64,000 nucleotides of DNA from Brachypodium distachyon (GCF_000005505.3 NC_016133.3:30311008-30375007); one strand, 5' to 3'. Counted from the first letter of the stretch, positions 33,262 to 45,434 are shown. Notes: generated by a model from the letters alone, not told the origin. Numbers and translations are program-made.

Positions 33262-34929
33262 CTAATCCATCTTGGAGGAACCAACGATCGCAACCTGAGC
33301 TTCAATGCAGCATTTTGTTTTCACGAGATAACCCTTTGACGTGTCCTTGAAATCCTCGAGCGACATGAACTTGCTCCATCCCCAGCAGGTAGATTTCTTT
33401 GAGAATTGGCACCGGCCTACAATCCACAGAAAATAATGTGTCAATGAGGAAATATGACGAGTACTGTAGCACACCTGAAATCCCATCCATTGCACAAATT
33501 TTCTGCTAAACAGCTAACCTGTGAGTTTCCGATGCTTGCCAGTTTCCTGGTCTTTGATGGATAAGTTTACTTCTACCAGGTCTGCAGAGTTTTGATCAAG
33601 CATATCCATCCTTGTAATTTTCAGGTACAAGCAGAGATAGTTCCTACCGTTATCTAATCCAGATGGATAGATACCGATGAAGCTGCAAATTGGATAGCAT
33701 CGCACAGTTTAATCCATCATGGATAAAAAGGCTATATTTTTATTTCGAAAGGAAAGAAAACTAGCACTATGATAGCCTTCATGTTCAAATTTTCAAATTT
33801 GATTCCTTTTCTTTTGTATAACACCAGTAGGGCGGTACTTATGAATTCAAATTCAGTCATGTTAACCCATGCAAATTGGAGACGTACCATTTGTGCCCGC
33901 CGATTTCAAATGCTGGAGAGTAGCTTGGGTTCTTCAATGTAAAGAAATCCTCAATGTCCCAGGTGTATACTGCAGGGTCACTGAAGATATTGTTCATCTT
34001 CTGTATAAACAACGTCTCTGACTTAAAATTAACCTTAGCACTGACAACTTTGATGAACTCGACACCGAAAACACAGCTGTCGTTGACGAGGAATCCAGAG
34101 GACCGTTTCTTCATTGTCCTGAGGGGAACAATGCATGAAGTACCAGAGCTTGTGCTTGCAGTCTGGAAACTGTGGCTCACTGCAAAGCAGAGCATTCAAA
34201 TGCAAGGTATAAACAAGAGTAGAGCCGATGTTTTTGTCCTTGTCACTTGTGAGACGACAGGTTATAAGTTACAGGTATCAGTCTAGTAGCCGACTAGCCA
34301 GGCAGGTTGAAGACCCTGATTTTTTTTAGAAATAATAATTTGCCAAGGTACCTTGATTTTCATGGTGCTTCCCATATGACTGGTCATATATCAAGAACCT
34401 GAAAGATGCCTCGATGACTGCGTCGGATCTCACAGATGTCCGGGACAGCTCAAGCATCAGAGAAACATATTCTTTCATGCCGCCGTTGTTTCTGTCCCTT
34501 GGATTCAGTTTCAGGTACCTGTAGAACAAGAGAGAGAGAGACAAGAGACACCAGAGAATTGAGAAGCTGTTCATCACATGGATGCATCAAGCCAAGCCAC
34601 TGTGGTCTGTGGTCATGCTCTCTCCCAGAATAATTGCTAATTGTACCAGCTAAGCCCCATGATCTCAAACACCCTGGAGTATGTCCACCCTTCGTCCTTG
34701 TCAAGAAGTGAGGAGAAGCCGTCGATCCTCCACTTGAAGGTTGCTTGCGCGGCCGGAGAAGGCAGGGTAAGCTCTTCCCACTTGCCATCATACTTGTGGC
34801 CTTGCCCCTGGTTTGATCGGCCTGAAACAAATAATTCTAAAATCGTAACAACATCGCAAGATCACAAATTAGAATTTCTTAGCAGAACGGAAGAACAATT
34901 CAGGCACCACGAGACGAAGAAGCGCCCAT
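33262..34929 (-). CDS. Double MATH-domain (TRAF-like) protein, tandem copy 1
   Basis: Six exons: 34929-34908, 34821-34647, 34518-34352, 34179-33888, 33682-33519 and 33416-33262, all with GT-AG introns. The coding length is 975 nt, 324 residues. MATH domain 1 (about residues 34-170) starts ATFKWRIDGFSSLLDKDEGW and contains the NPRDRNNGG region. MATH domain 2 (about 192-321) starts VYTWDIEDFFTLK and ends KCCIEAQVAIVGSSKMD. MATH domains are beta-sandwich protein-binding modules; plant proteins with two MATH domains and no BTB are thought to be adaptors, partners unknown here. Exons 1 and 3-6 have exactly the same lengths as in copy 2. At the exon 4/5 junction the conserved Trp codon is Cys (TG/C). 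The frame is intact, so expression is plausible. Confidence 0.85.
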
Positions 34930-35516
34930 GATTGATCCGTCAGTGCCGCCTTACGAGTGCAATGAACTGTTGTTGTTCTCGTTTTGTACGCAGATATTCT
35001 TGTGCACTTTGTATTGGTCTGAGTTATGAGTGACAAGATAGGGGTGCTTATCCCTGCAGGCTTTTTGTACAGAGTCACATAGACAAATATTAATTTGGCA
35101 ACTTGCGATTGAGGCAAACTGATGCAAGCGAAGTGTAGTACTCCGTATATGTCTCTGGAAATTTCCTGGCGTAACCTTGGAATTGTACGTTTCCTGGCAC
35201 CAATTCTGGGTCAACTAACAAATTTCCCCTCCTTTACCTGAAGCTTTTTTAAGGGGTGTTTTTTGTTCATAGCTTTTTTAGACAACGAAAGGATCACCAT
35301 CCCGGCCTCTGTATCTTGGAATGTTCCAAGATACTGGATACATACATCCAGATGTTTATTAAAACAATGTTCAAGGTGTCAATGTCCGAGGTGTCTGAGG
35401 CCAAACGGTGTATCCCACCACCGGCAGCATGACAATTTGATATTCTTACTACCAAACTCAGCATTATGGGACCTAGTTTTTTTTGGCTCTATATTTCAAA
35501 CAACGCGAAAATGATA
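34930..35516. other. Upstream region of MATH copy 1
   Basis: Probable promoter and 5' UTR of the minus-strand MATH gene. It partly resembles 38441-38900 upstream of copy 2 (for example the segment with CTTGGCACCA/GGTCAACTAA near 35200 and 38755). No gene is seen. Confidence 0.45.
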
Positions 35517-35629
35517 CTCCCTCCCTCCCATATTAAGTGACGAAATATTACATGTATCTAGACATTTTTTGGATATAGATATATTCATATTTGGACAGAT
35601 TTGAGTCACTTAATATGAAAGGGAGCGAG
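35517..35629. mobile_element. Stowaway-type MITE
   Basis: CTCCCTCCCTCCCATATTAA at one end and TTAATATGAAAGGGAGCGAG at the other form imperfect terminal inverted repeats. TA duplications lie at 35515-35516 and 35630-35631. Length is 113 bp. Confidence 0.85.
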
Positions 35630-36006
35630 TATTTTGAGTCCCTCCGTATTTTGAGTTTCAAAAAAATCTAACACAGGTAGCAATCAGACAACCGAGACAA
35701 CACCTTCGTGAAGGTAGCCATACTTGTACTGTCCGAAATACAAACATCCTTCTGGTTTTACATCTACTCAGTACTAACCCCTCCATAAATTAATCACCGT
35801 ATACTAGCGGCAAGATGATTGCTCCATAAAGTAATAGTACTAGTATATTGGATAGATCGATTGGGGCTATCAATTTTGTTTGTCCAGTTTATGTATGAGC
35901 TTGGTTCTTCTGCTTGGTTTTTATTTGCTTTTTGGTAAGTGCCTTCAATCTTTTATATTTTTGAAAAACCTTTCCCTCATTGTGTCCTTTCAGTTCATCT
36001 TTATTA

Positions 36007-36065
36007 CTCCCTCCAATCCACAATAAGTGTCTTGAATTTAGTACAATATTATGGATTGGAGGGAG
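36007..36065. mobile_element. Very short Stowaway-type MITE
   Basis: CTCCCTCCAATCCA and TGGATTGGAGGGAG are inverted repeats flanked by TA (36005-36006 and 36066-36067). The total is only 59 bp, so it is probably an internally deleted copy. Confidence 0.75.
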
Positions 36066-36854
36066 TAGTCCCATATTTGTAGGGGTTAATCATGTGCTCA
36101 AACCGTAGTTCAAAGAGCGTTTGAACAATTTTGCATTAAATTTCTTAATTGCGAGAGGCTCAACCAGGTTCAAGTTTGATTTGTTTGTGCTTCGTAAAGT
36201 TCCATTTATGTTATTAGTAAAGTTTCACTTTTACTCATGTGCAATACAAGAAACAACAATGTGCATTTACCCAAATCATATCTAGTGAATTTGTGAACTT
36301 CACATTTTTGGGAGTTTTCCTTCGTAAATATAATTGCACATTTTCAGCACTAACCTTGCACACCCATGAAAGTGTGCAAGTCACAATGACCACTGTGCTA
36401 TACTGCAATTGCTAGTGTTCTCTTTTTAATTTTCTGGCATTTGTCTCTGCTTTCAATGAGTACCATCTTTATTTGTTCAGTAGCGCTAGGTTTCACATGT
36501 GTAACTACAGAAGTTGCATACCCCATAAGTACTCCAGGTGCAGCAGTTCGTGCTACCTGAGTAATAGAGAAACAATATAACGTTGCATTCAGTTGAACCT
36601 ATCCACAAGACAGGAAACTGGAAAGTATTGACATTATATTCGTTTAAAATTGGACTGAGAACACAAAGGATGCCACTGTACCAAGGAGACATGGTCAGAA
36701 ACTTCAGAAACACCCCAATGCCGAATATTTATTTGGCATTTGCATTTCTAGTATCTTCAACATAAGCAAACAAACACAGATACACAGGAACTAATGCAAC
36801 CCAGTCAAAACACAAGGACCAGCACAAACATACAGATGAGCACACGCGGATAAT

Positions 36855-38440
36855 CTACTCCATCTTAGAGGAACCAACGATTGCAACCTCAACTTCAATG
36901 CAGCACTTTGTTTTCACGAGATAACCATTCGACGAGTCCTTGAAATTTTCCAGCGATATGAACTTGTCCCATCCCCACTTGGTAGACTTCTTTGAGAATT
37001 GGCACCGGCCTATACATCCCCAAAAAACAAATGTGTCAATGAGGAAATGTGGTGATAATAAAATTGACAAATTCTCAACTACAGTCAATTGCAGAAAATT
37101 TCTACTAAACAGCGAACCTGTCAATTTCCGGTGCTTGCCAGTTTCCTGGTCTTTGACGCATATGCTTAATTCTACAAGGTTTGCGGAGTTCTGATGTAGT
37201 GTATCTAACATCTTCGCCTCCAGGTATAAGGAGAGGTAGTTCCCATTGTTAGCGGCTCCAGATGGATAGATAATGATGGACCTGAAAATTGTAGAGCATC
37301 AAACAGTTTAGTCCATTATGAAAAGAAGGTGGAACTATAGCAAAATGCATCTGATTTTGAAAAAATAATTAGTAGACAGCCTTTATGTTGAAATGTTAAA
37401 ATCAAATTCAATAAATTCTGCACTTAAAAAGTAATTCAAGATGGTAGGCATCACCATTTGTGTCCACCAATTTCAAACTCTGGAGAGTTATCCATGCTCT
37501 TCAACGCAAAGAAGTCCTCAATGTTCCAGGTGTAGACTTCTGGATCACTGAAGGTGTTGTTCGCCTTCTGGACAAACAGCGTCTCTGATGTATCATTGGC
37601 TTTAGTAGTGGCAACTTTGATGAACTCGACACCGAAAACACAACTATCTCCCATGAGGAATCCAGAGGAGTGTTTATTCAGTGTTGTGAGGGGAATCATG
37701 CATGAGGTCCCAGAGGATGTGCTTGCAGTCTGGAAATTGTGCCTCACTGCAAACAAAAAATCAAATGGGTGGTATAAACAACTGATGTTTTTCTGTTGTG
37801 ACACAGGTTATAGGTTACACTATCAATCTAGTAGCCGAATAGCTGGGCAGGTTAAGAACTTCCTTTAAAAAAGATAACTTGCTAATCTACCTAGATGTTC
37901 TTGGTGTTTTCCATATGCTTGGTCATATATCAAGAACTTGAAAGATGCCTCGACAACTGTGCTGGATCTTACACAGGCCCGGGCCAGCTCAAGCTTGAGA
38001 GAAACATATTCATTTTTATCGCCACTCTTTCTGTCCCTTGGGTTCAGTTTCAAGTACCTGCAGAACATGTCGAGGGAAAGGAGGAGACAAGTGAGAATTT
38101 GTTCATGACATGGATGCATAAAATCACACTACCCATGTTCACTCTCCGAATAGCTGAAAAGGAATAGTATGTTAATTGTACCAATTAAGCCCCGTGATCT
38201 CAAACACCCTTGAGTAGGTCAATCCTTCATCTTTATCAAGAAGCGAGGAGAAACCATTGATTCTCCACTTGAAGGTTGTCTGCGCCGGAGAAGGCGGCAC
38301 AATCCCTGCCCCCTTGGATTTTTGGCTCCGCCCCTCGTTCAATCGGCCTGGATAATAATGCTTGAGTCATTAACAACATCAAAAGATCACAACAGGATGT
38401 CAGATTAGAACTACAGACCACGAGACAAGGAGGCACCCAT
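36855..38440 (-). CDS. Double MATH-domain (TRAF-like) protein, tandem copy 2
   Basis: Six exons: 38440-38419, 38347-38182, 38057-37891, 37746-37455, 37281-37118 and 37009-36855, all GT-AG. The coding length is 966 nt, 321 residues. The N-terminus MGASLSRGRLNEGRSQKSKG carries Gly at position 2 followed by Ser, compatible with but not proof of N-myristoylation. MATH domain 1 (about 31-167) starts TTFKWRINGFSSLLDKDEG. MATH domain 2 (about 189-318) starts VYTWNIEDFFALK and continues after the splice with Trp-Ser-Ile-Ile-Ile-Tyr-Pro-Ser-Gly. Exon 2 is 9 nt shorter than in copy 1; the other exons match exactly in length. Likely role: adaptor or substrate-binding protein. The open frame and splice sites are intact. 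Confidence 0.88.
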
Positions 38441-39463
38441 GATTGATCCTTTAGTGAAGACTTATCAATATGAACTACTGTTGCTCTTCTTGCTTTATAC
38501 ACAAGGAATGTGATTATGCTCTATATATAGATATATAGAATGGCAAAGCTGTGCCAGAATTGCTCAGCAAATGGGGTGAGGCTTCTGCAAGCTTCTTCCA
38601 GAGACTTTGGACAGATGCAATCCTTTGAGGCAAACTGAATAAGAAAAGTGTACTATAAGTCACTGGGAATTTCCAAGCGTCCGTCTGATGGCTCTTCAGC
38701 CCGTCGGCTACGGTACAAGTGCAGGACACTTCGAATTGAATAAGTTTCTTGGCACCAGAAGTCTGGGTCAACTAAATAAAATAGTCTAGATGACACAATA
38801 TGCCCAAGTATTGTGTTCTTGCTCGACATTTGACTACTAGAGGCATTACATAGTGTAAATAAACAACTCGTATGCATATATTTATTGGTTTCTAGTTTTT
38901 GTATCGTCATCTTAAGGGTCGAATTCTGATGCCATCATCCTCACGATGTGGTCCGTTCATTGATATTTGAGTTGCATAACTATGGCAGGTAGCTAAAAAA
39001 TATTATTGGTACTTCGAATGAAAAAAATTCCACACAAGTATCATCAATCCACATAGATATTTCATGGGTATTATTTGATATTTCCATTATCAATCCACAA
39101 GTATCATCAATCCACATAGATGTTTCCATTATTTCGGTACCATTATTGATATTTGAGTTGCACAAATATGTTTCATGGGTGTTTCGTAGATGTTTCCAGG
39201 GTTTCATGTATAGGTGTATAATATAGATACTAAATTACCAAATACTACATCCACTCACCGGTAGGGAGTACATCTTAGGAGTTCCATAGAGATGTGTTCA
39301 TATTTTTCCGGTTTCAAATGGTTTCAGAGTGTTACCCCACAACACACAACGGACAGGACACAGGACAAGATATATTCAACAGCAACAGCGGCGTCTCCGT
39401 GTAATGGGTTTACAGAAACTAATTCTCATATTATTATTTTACCCTTATATACAAGTCCTTGTA
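38441..39463. other. Upstream region of MATH copy 2
   Basis: Probable promoter and 5' UTR of the minus-strand gene. A short local duplication (CACAAGTATCATCAATCCACATAGATRTTTC near 39033 and 39097) is present. No other gene is seen. Confidence 0.4.
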
Positions 39464-39576
39464 TTCCCTCCGATCCATATTAATTGTCTCAAATTTGACC
39501 AAATATGGATGTATCTATCCCTAAAAAGCGTCTAGATACATGTAATATTTCGACAACTAATATGGATCGTAGGGAG
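39464..39576. mobile_element. Stowaway-type MITE
   Basis: TTCCCTCCGATCCATATTAA pairs imperfectly with TTAGTTGTCG...TATGGATCGTAGGGAG at the other end. TA flanks both sides (39462-39463, 39577-39578). Length is 113 bp, close to the copy at 35517. Confidence 0.75.
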
Positions 39577-39689
39577 TATTTATATATTTCATGCCATAAT
39601 ATTACAGCCCTCTTTAACGGAAAGACATGATCGTGAGTTGCATCGTTTCAGAAGGAATTCTTGTAGAATGGCGTCCATTTTGTGATTTC

Positions 39690-40480
39690 ACTCATGAAAA
39701 AGACAGGGCTATATTAATTGGCAGAGGAATCATACATACCAAGTTACCAACACACAGGCGGAGTGCCCCATGGTTACGTGCGATTCTTCTGATCCTTTTC
39801 TCGGAATCTTTAGTTCCACTGCAAAAGACGAGAGCAAACCACGAAACGGGGTTAAGATAGCTCGACCACACCACCCGAAATTGCTCGATCAAACAGTTGA
39901 ACACAAACCCCCAACAAGACGAAACCCCAACGAATTGAGAAGCATCCCGAGCGGCGCAACAGCGAAAGGCCAAGGAAAACGCGGAAATCACAACGAATAG
40001 GGAAGACTGCGAAATGCGGTGCGCTTGGATTGGGATATCCCAAAAATAAGGGAAAACAAGATGGACGAGGAGGAGAGCTTAGGGCTAGTTTGTACCGTAC
40101 CTGGCGGGGTTTATCACTTATCGCCAGTATGGGAGAAATTTGGCAAACCTCGCCCCAAATGCACACGATTTCTTGGATCCGTTGGTTTCTCTCGTGACTC
40201 TGACTCGTGAGCGTCGGTACAGAAAGGAAGAGAGACAGAGGAGGGAGAAGAGGGATCGGTAACGCCGCCCGCCGCCGTCCCTGACGAGCTCTCCGCCGCC
40301 GCCGCTCCATCGGACGAACGGGGCACCGCCGCTGCTTTCCCCTATGATTCTGCGATGCTTGATGGCTGAGATTCTGTTTCTCCTCGGTCCCTCTCCCCCC
40401 TCTTGGTTCATCTCTGTATCGGCGTTTTTTTTTTTTACCGGCTGTACCCAATCGATCCAATTCGATCGATCAGCACATGA
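39690..40480 (-). other. Possible 5' exons or leader of a minus-strand gene
   Basis: A GC-rich block (40200-40350) and splice-like signals on the minus strand (TTTTGCAG/TGGAACTAAAG near 39820; GTGTTG/GTAACTTGG near 39745) look like the start of a gene, including an ATG in CGTAACCATGGGG. No continuing coding exon was found, so this may be a relic or a long 5' leader. Confidence 0.25.
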
Positions 40481-41230
40481 AAGAGGCAGGAGCATTCTCG
40501 TCCTGAAAAACTCTCGTGTGGGCCTAGATAGAAAACGTTGTGACTATATCTTAGCTTCTGATTTTTAAACAAAAATCTAAAATCTCAATTGATGAATCAG
40601 ATACTTAGATTAACATCTGGATATCATTTTTTTACATAGTTTGTTCCAAATCTTAAACCACAAACCATATTCAATGATTGAGGAATCAATTTTTTCAGAC
40701 GACCTAAATGTTATATCAAGAACGTTAAAAAAAACTCAAGAAATGTTATTTCGGCACTAAAGAAAAAAAAGCTATTTTGCGTAAGACAAAAAAACAGTAT
40801 TGAGACAAGATATAGAGAAAGATGTGGTATTTTGTCAAATGTCTCCCTTTACTAAAAGCCCAAGAGGGTTTATATTCACTGTTGAGAGTAATTTGGATGG
40901 ATTTCTTACACAATAACAACGACGAAGGGAATAAATACTACAATACTACACTTACTTAACGTAACCAAGATGCCATTGATATTTCCAAATTTATAATTTA
41001 TAATTGAGCATATTATGCTGAAGCATCGTGCTGGTTGCATTCCAAAATGCTTATCCTCTTGCAGATGGGGCGTCCCTTCGTCAAGCCAAGGGAGAGGGCT
41101 ACTCCTGCATGGGAGGCCGTAACAAAGATTAGGCCTTTGCAACACAAGTTTAAGCCGGCGACGAGGGTGCCGAAGCAGCCTTGTTTTTGGCTAGCTTTGA
41201 CTTCTTGTTCAGACATTTGTCTAGCTCTTG
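40481..41230. other. AT-rich region without recognised genes
   Basis: No supported coding region, RNA gene or transposon end was identified. Confidence 0.4.
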
Positions 41231-42110
41231 TCTAGAATATAAGTTGAAATTGGCAACGATGTCTTCAGTGTTTTGGTTGATGAATCTCGTGATGTTTCTC
41301 ACAAAGAACATATGGCGGTGGTTTTAAGATACGTGAGTGATTGTAGACTGACAAATGAGAGGTTTGTTAGTGTTGTTCGTGTGGAGGAGACAACAACTAC
41401 TTTTCATCTTGTCTGAAATTGATTTTATGATTGCAGAGTTTGGTTTAAGTCTAAAACAAGTGAGAGGGCAGGGTTATGATGGAGCAAGCAACATGGCCGG
41501 TGAGTTTAATGGTTTGCGAGCCAAAATTATGAGAGAGAACGGTTCAGCTTATTATGTACATTGTTTTGCTCACGGGCTTAACTTGGTTGTCGTGGCTATT
41601 GCAAAGAAAGTAATTGATGTTGGCGATCTTTGTGATATGATATCACTTATGGTGACTGTTGTTGGATCTTATTGCAAGAGAAAGGATAAACTTAGAGAGG
41701 ATCATCAAGAAGAAGTAAGGAGGGCAATTGGTAAGGGAGAAATTGCTACAAGAACTTGACTAAATCAAGAGATTTCTCTTCAAATGCCAGGAGATACTAG
41801 ATGGAATTCTCACTACAGAACTTTGGTAGGCTTGTCAAAGATATTCCCATTAGTGGTTAAAATGCTAGAATATATATGTTGAGGAAGATGGTTCGGATCC
41901 TATTAACAAACGTCAAGCCCGTGGTATTCTAAATTTTTTTCAACCATTTGATGCTGCATTCTATCTACACATGATGATGATTATATTTGATTTACTATCA
42001 AAAATATTTGAGAGAAAGGATATGTACATTGTAAATGACATGTCAGATGTGGAATCTACAAAGAGAGAGCTCCAAAATCTTAGATCTAAACAAGGTTGCA
42101 AATGGTGGAT
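41231..42110 (+). pseudogene. hAT-superfamily (TTF/zf-MYM-type, DUF4371) transposase fragment, N-terminal and middle parts
   Basis: The translated pieces read VFSVLVDESRDVSHKEHMAV, then (after a frameshift near 41415) LKQVRGQGYDGASNMAGEFN, AYYVHCFAHGLNLVVVAIAK and RQARGILNFFQPFDAAFYLH. These are typical of DUF4371-containing hAT-like proteins: catalytic-region Asp in VDES and the GYDGASNM and CFAHxLxL motifs. Stops and a shift near 41415 and after IATRT (41757) show decay. The frame ends at TKRELQNLRSKQGCK, where sequence from another hAT family begins. Confidence 0.75.
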
Positions 42111-42189
42111 GGTCAATAGGAGGTCCAAAACATTCTTCTGAACATGGTGACTTGAACATTGGCAATGAGCAGCAGACACAAGCATCTCC

Positions 42190-42553
42190 AACAAATGATC
42201 CATGGACGAGTTGGAGCAACCATGTTGATGAGCAGCAGAGACATCGCACTAAGCATAGTGAGCTAGATAGCTATCTGAAAGAGGAGCTAGTAAGTCCAAA
42301 TACACCTATTGACATTCTGCAATGGTGGATGGTCAATAGGAGGAAGTATCCTACTATATTGCGTATGGCGCGAGACATATTGGCAATTCCAGCTTCAACG
42401 GTAGCATCAGAATCCGCATTCTCCACTGGAATTAGAGTGATAAGTGACTACCGAAGTCGGTTGAATAGCGAAACAACGGATGCAATGATATGCCTGCAGG
42501 ATTGGATGCGACCATCAGGTCTCGTTTCAATAAATTATTATGCCCTTAAATAA
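42190..42553 (+). pseudogene. Ac/RICESLEEPER-type hAT C-terminal dimerisation fragment
   Basis: SELDSYLKEELVSPN, DILQWWMVNRRKYPTI, ARDILAIPASTVASESAFST and TTDAMICLQDWMR match the hAT dimerisation domain of Ac/RICESLEEPER transposases, including the WWxxNxxxYP and ASESAFS motifs. It is open and ends in TAA at 42551-42553. It is flanked upstream by a different hAT family, so this is a chimera or nested insertion. Confidence 0.75.
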
Positions 42554-44580
42554 TAAAGTGTTATTTCAATAAATTTACTATTTCTCATTGTTATGTTTTC
42601 AGCTGTATCTGATCTCACAACAAGACCACAAGATTTGATTGATGATGAGATTCTTGGCGCTGGTCCATAGCTACAGGTAATTACCGTTGATAATTAGTTT
42701 CTATTTCAATTATAAATCCTTTCTTTTTATCGATCATGTCACAGATGTTGTGTTCCTTGGATTTAGTACAGCAGCACACTGGTTTTGGTTTGATTAGTTT
42801 GGTTGTAGCTGACACTAGTTCTCGAACTGTTCCTTGTTGGTGATCATAGTCATCCATGTTACTGTTAGCTCTGCAGGATCTTTTTTTCCTAGTCCAGTTT
42901 AAGATTTTATCATGTATTTATCTAGTATAGATGCACTCACAGTCACAGTGATGATGCAATTTGTGAAGCACTGTGACTTGAAAGTTTATATGCATCCATC
43001 AAGAAAACTATAAATCATGTTTGCTGATCTATCTTAGTGCCGAGCTGCATGTCTTTGTTTCAATAAGCGGCAGAGTATCTTGTTAATACTGATTAAATCA
43101 ATTTTTGTTGTGAATTAGATTAACTGCTGCATTCATTCTTGCCTGCTCAATTGGATTTCCAGGTACAAAAACAGATTTATACTTTTGAGATACAGAAATT
43201 CAACTGACAAATTAAGAAAGAATCTGTTCAGTTAGTGTCATATCTGAGTTAGTCATCATATCAGTTTTGTGATTTCCTAATTATTCAATGAGAAATTATC
43301 TTCCTTCAAGATCTACTTTAAAACTGTGATATCTCTCTTTACAGTCTATGGCATCAGCTACTGGTTCTTAACTTGCTTAATGGTTACTTGGTGTCTGATG
43401 TGGAGTTAGCAGGAGCTGAATTTGCAAGGGTACATTCAACAGCCCTAGCATGTTCAGCTGGGTTTTAGTTTAATTTGATTAGGTCCTGGACTCCTGGGGA
43501 TAAAGGTGCAGTTATTTAAGTAGAAGTTCAGTGACGGTTGATTAGTATTTCAGCATTCCTATTGTTTTATTTGGTGCATGTTGCCACCTGCCAGGTTCTT
43601 AATATGAGTTGGAAACTTTTTGTTGTATTACTCTTTTCTGTTTTAGCTAATCATTTTTTTTGCAGCCACAAATTCGAACATTTTTTCCACAAACTTTTTT
43701 CAAGTTCATAGTGTACTTCTCTAAGACAGGCAAACTTGTAGTAATCAGCTAACTGCTCATTACATCTTCCTTGTTGGGCTTTGTTTTACTCTGCAGAGGA
43801 TGGTCAAAAGGGCAGTCAGGGCTAGTAGTTGATGGAACCATGGTTGTCTTCATTGATAGAACCTTGTTGAATCTTCAGCACGACTAAATCTAGTGGCTAG
43901 TGTAATAATATATGAAGTTTGACAATGATTTGCTTGTAGTGCCTTACAATGTTGTCTATGTCTTATGAGATGAGAATGATAATTGAACTACTGTACTTGG
44001 TTCAGAACGTTAATTGAACTGCTGTACTAAGGCCATTCCCCATTCAGGCATCCCCTTGTTGTTTCTTTTCTTCAAGTTCAGACATGCATCTCAGAACTTG
44101 TGTCTTGTGACTGGATGATCCAGAGTGTGTACTTGTTCTGCATTTTTTTTCATTTGTTTCTTTTGAATGTCATATGGAGATGTGATCCAATTGTTTTTTT
44201 TTTCTGAAGGATCATTTGGTCTGATGACCTATTCTGCTATTTTATCTGAAATATCATTTGTATTTGATGTGCAACTATATTTGTTTCCCTTCTATTAAAC
44301 ACCATAGTAGTCCTTCACACAATCACGGCTAAGCGGGTCTAGGCGGGACAAACGGGCTACGGCCGCCGAGCCCATTTATCCCAGCGGGACAGCACCTGAC
44401 GGGAGGCGGGCAGAGAGAAAGCTCCCGTGTGAAATCACAGAAGGGTGGCGGACGGGCTTATCACGTCGCACCTGCATTCCTAGTTGGAATGATCTTTTGA
44501 GCAAAGCACATTCTTTTTGTGAGAAGAATCACATCTCAATGCGGATATGAAAAGTGAGTATGTGAATCAAAAGAGGATAA
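42554..44580. other. Long AT-rich stretch between hAT fragments
   Basis: No supported coding region. It may be the 3' part of the RICESLEEPER-type locus inserted in the other hAT relic. A GC-richer block lies at 44320-44490. No clear terminal inverted repeats or 8-bp duplication could be fixed by eye. Confidence 0.35.
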
Positions 44581-44708
44581 GGCAAAAGGACTGGTATTAA
44601 CAATGAGCGTCATTGTCGGATTGGCAAAAGGACTGGTATTAACAATGAGCGTCATTGTCGGATTGGCAAAAGGACTGGTATTAACAATGAGTGGTCATTG
44701 TCGGATTG
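44581..44708 (+). repeat. 42-bp tandem repeat, three copies
   Basis: The unit GGCAAAAGGACTGGTATTAA...GTCGGATT begins at 44581, 44623 and 44665. The last copy has GAGTGGTCATT instead of GAGCGTCATT. The period is a multiple of 3, so the repeat keeps an open frame (repeated MSVIVGLAKGLVLT). Confidence 0.9.
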
Positions 44709-45215
44709 GTTGTTTCTGTGTTGTCATAGATATGTTGGTAGAAGAGTTAAATTGCGGATTCAATACTATAAATTTTGAGTTGCTTTGTTGTATGTATGAT
44801 TTGAGTGCAAGTGGTCACTTTTGTCACTTCACTGATGAGAAATTGCTAAAATTGGCACAACTTCATCCCGCCAACTTCATTGATATGAATTCTTGAGCAT
44901 GAACTTCATCTCTAGTCGGATAATGTAACCCATGACACAAGGCTTGTTAGCTTGGAAAATATAGGTGATTTGGTTGAACTGATGGTGACTACAAAGAAGC
45001 ATCTTTCTTATCCTAGTTTATCGACTTGTAAAGCTAGCACTAACTCTACCTGTTGCCACTGAAACCGTTGAGAGGTGTTTCTCGCTACAAAGATTGTGAA
45101 GAATGCTCTACACGTAACAAAATCGTGATGATTTTATGAGCCATAGCATGATTTGCTTTGTAGAAAAAGAGTTGCTGGACATAATTCCTAATGAAGTGAT
45201 GGTATGGAACGTAAG
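44700..45215 (+). pseudogene. hAT (TTF/zf-MYM-type) transposase C-terminal fragment
   Basis: VVIDMLVEELNCGFN, FELLCCMYDLSASGHFCHFT and EKLLKLAQLHPANF are open to 44896. After frame breaks come ENIGDLVELMVTTKKHLSYP, LTLPVATETVERCFS and MICFVEKELLDI. These match the C-terminal hAT dimerisation region of DUF4371-type proteins, so it is probably the other half of the 41231-42110 relic, separated by the intervening 2.5 kb. Confidence 0.75.
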
Positions 45216-45434
45216 GTAATGTTCTAAAGTTCTTTTCCTCATGTACTACCAGATCTGAATTAGAAAATTAAACATCTTTTTTTTTCTTGCAGGTTGTAGG
45301 TTAGATTGTTAGGAAAAACTGTCGATGTTATCATTTGCAACTTTGGAACAAGGTATTTTCATATTGGTATAAACCTTTTTCAGCACCGGCTGTCTTCTTC
45401 GGGTTCGGCTCGACGGGAACTGGCTCGTGAGTAG

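Noticed and set aside
40118..40495. 125- and 202-codon frames as protein genes
   Set aside because: They begin at non-ATG codons or in a possible leader, are low in complexity, and have no continuing exons.
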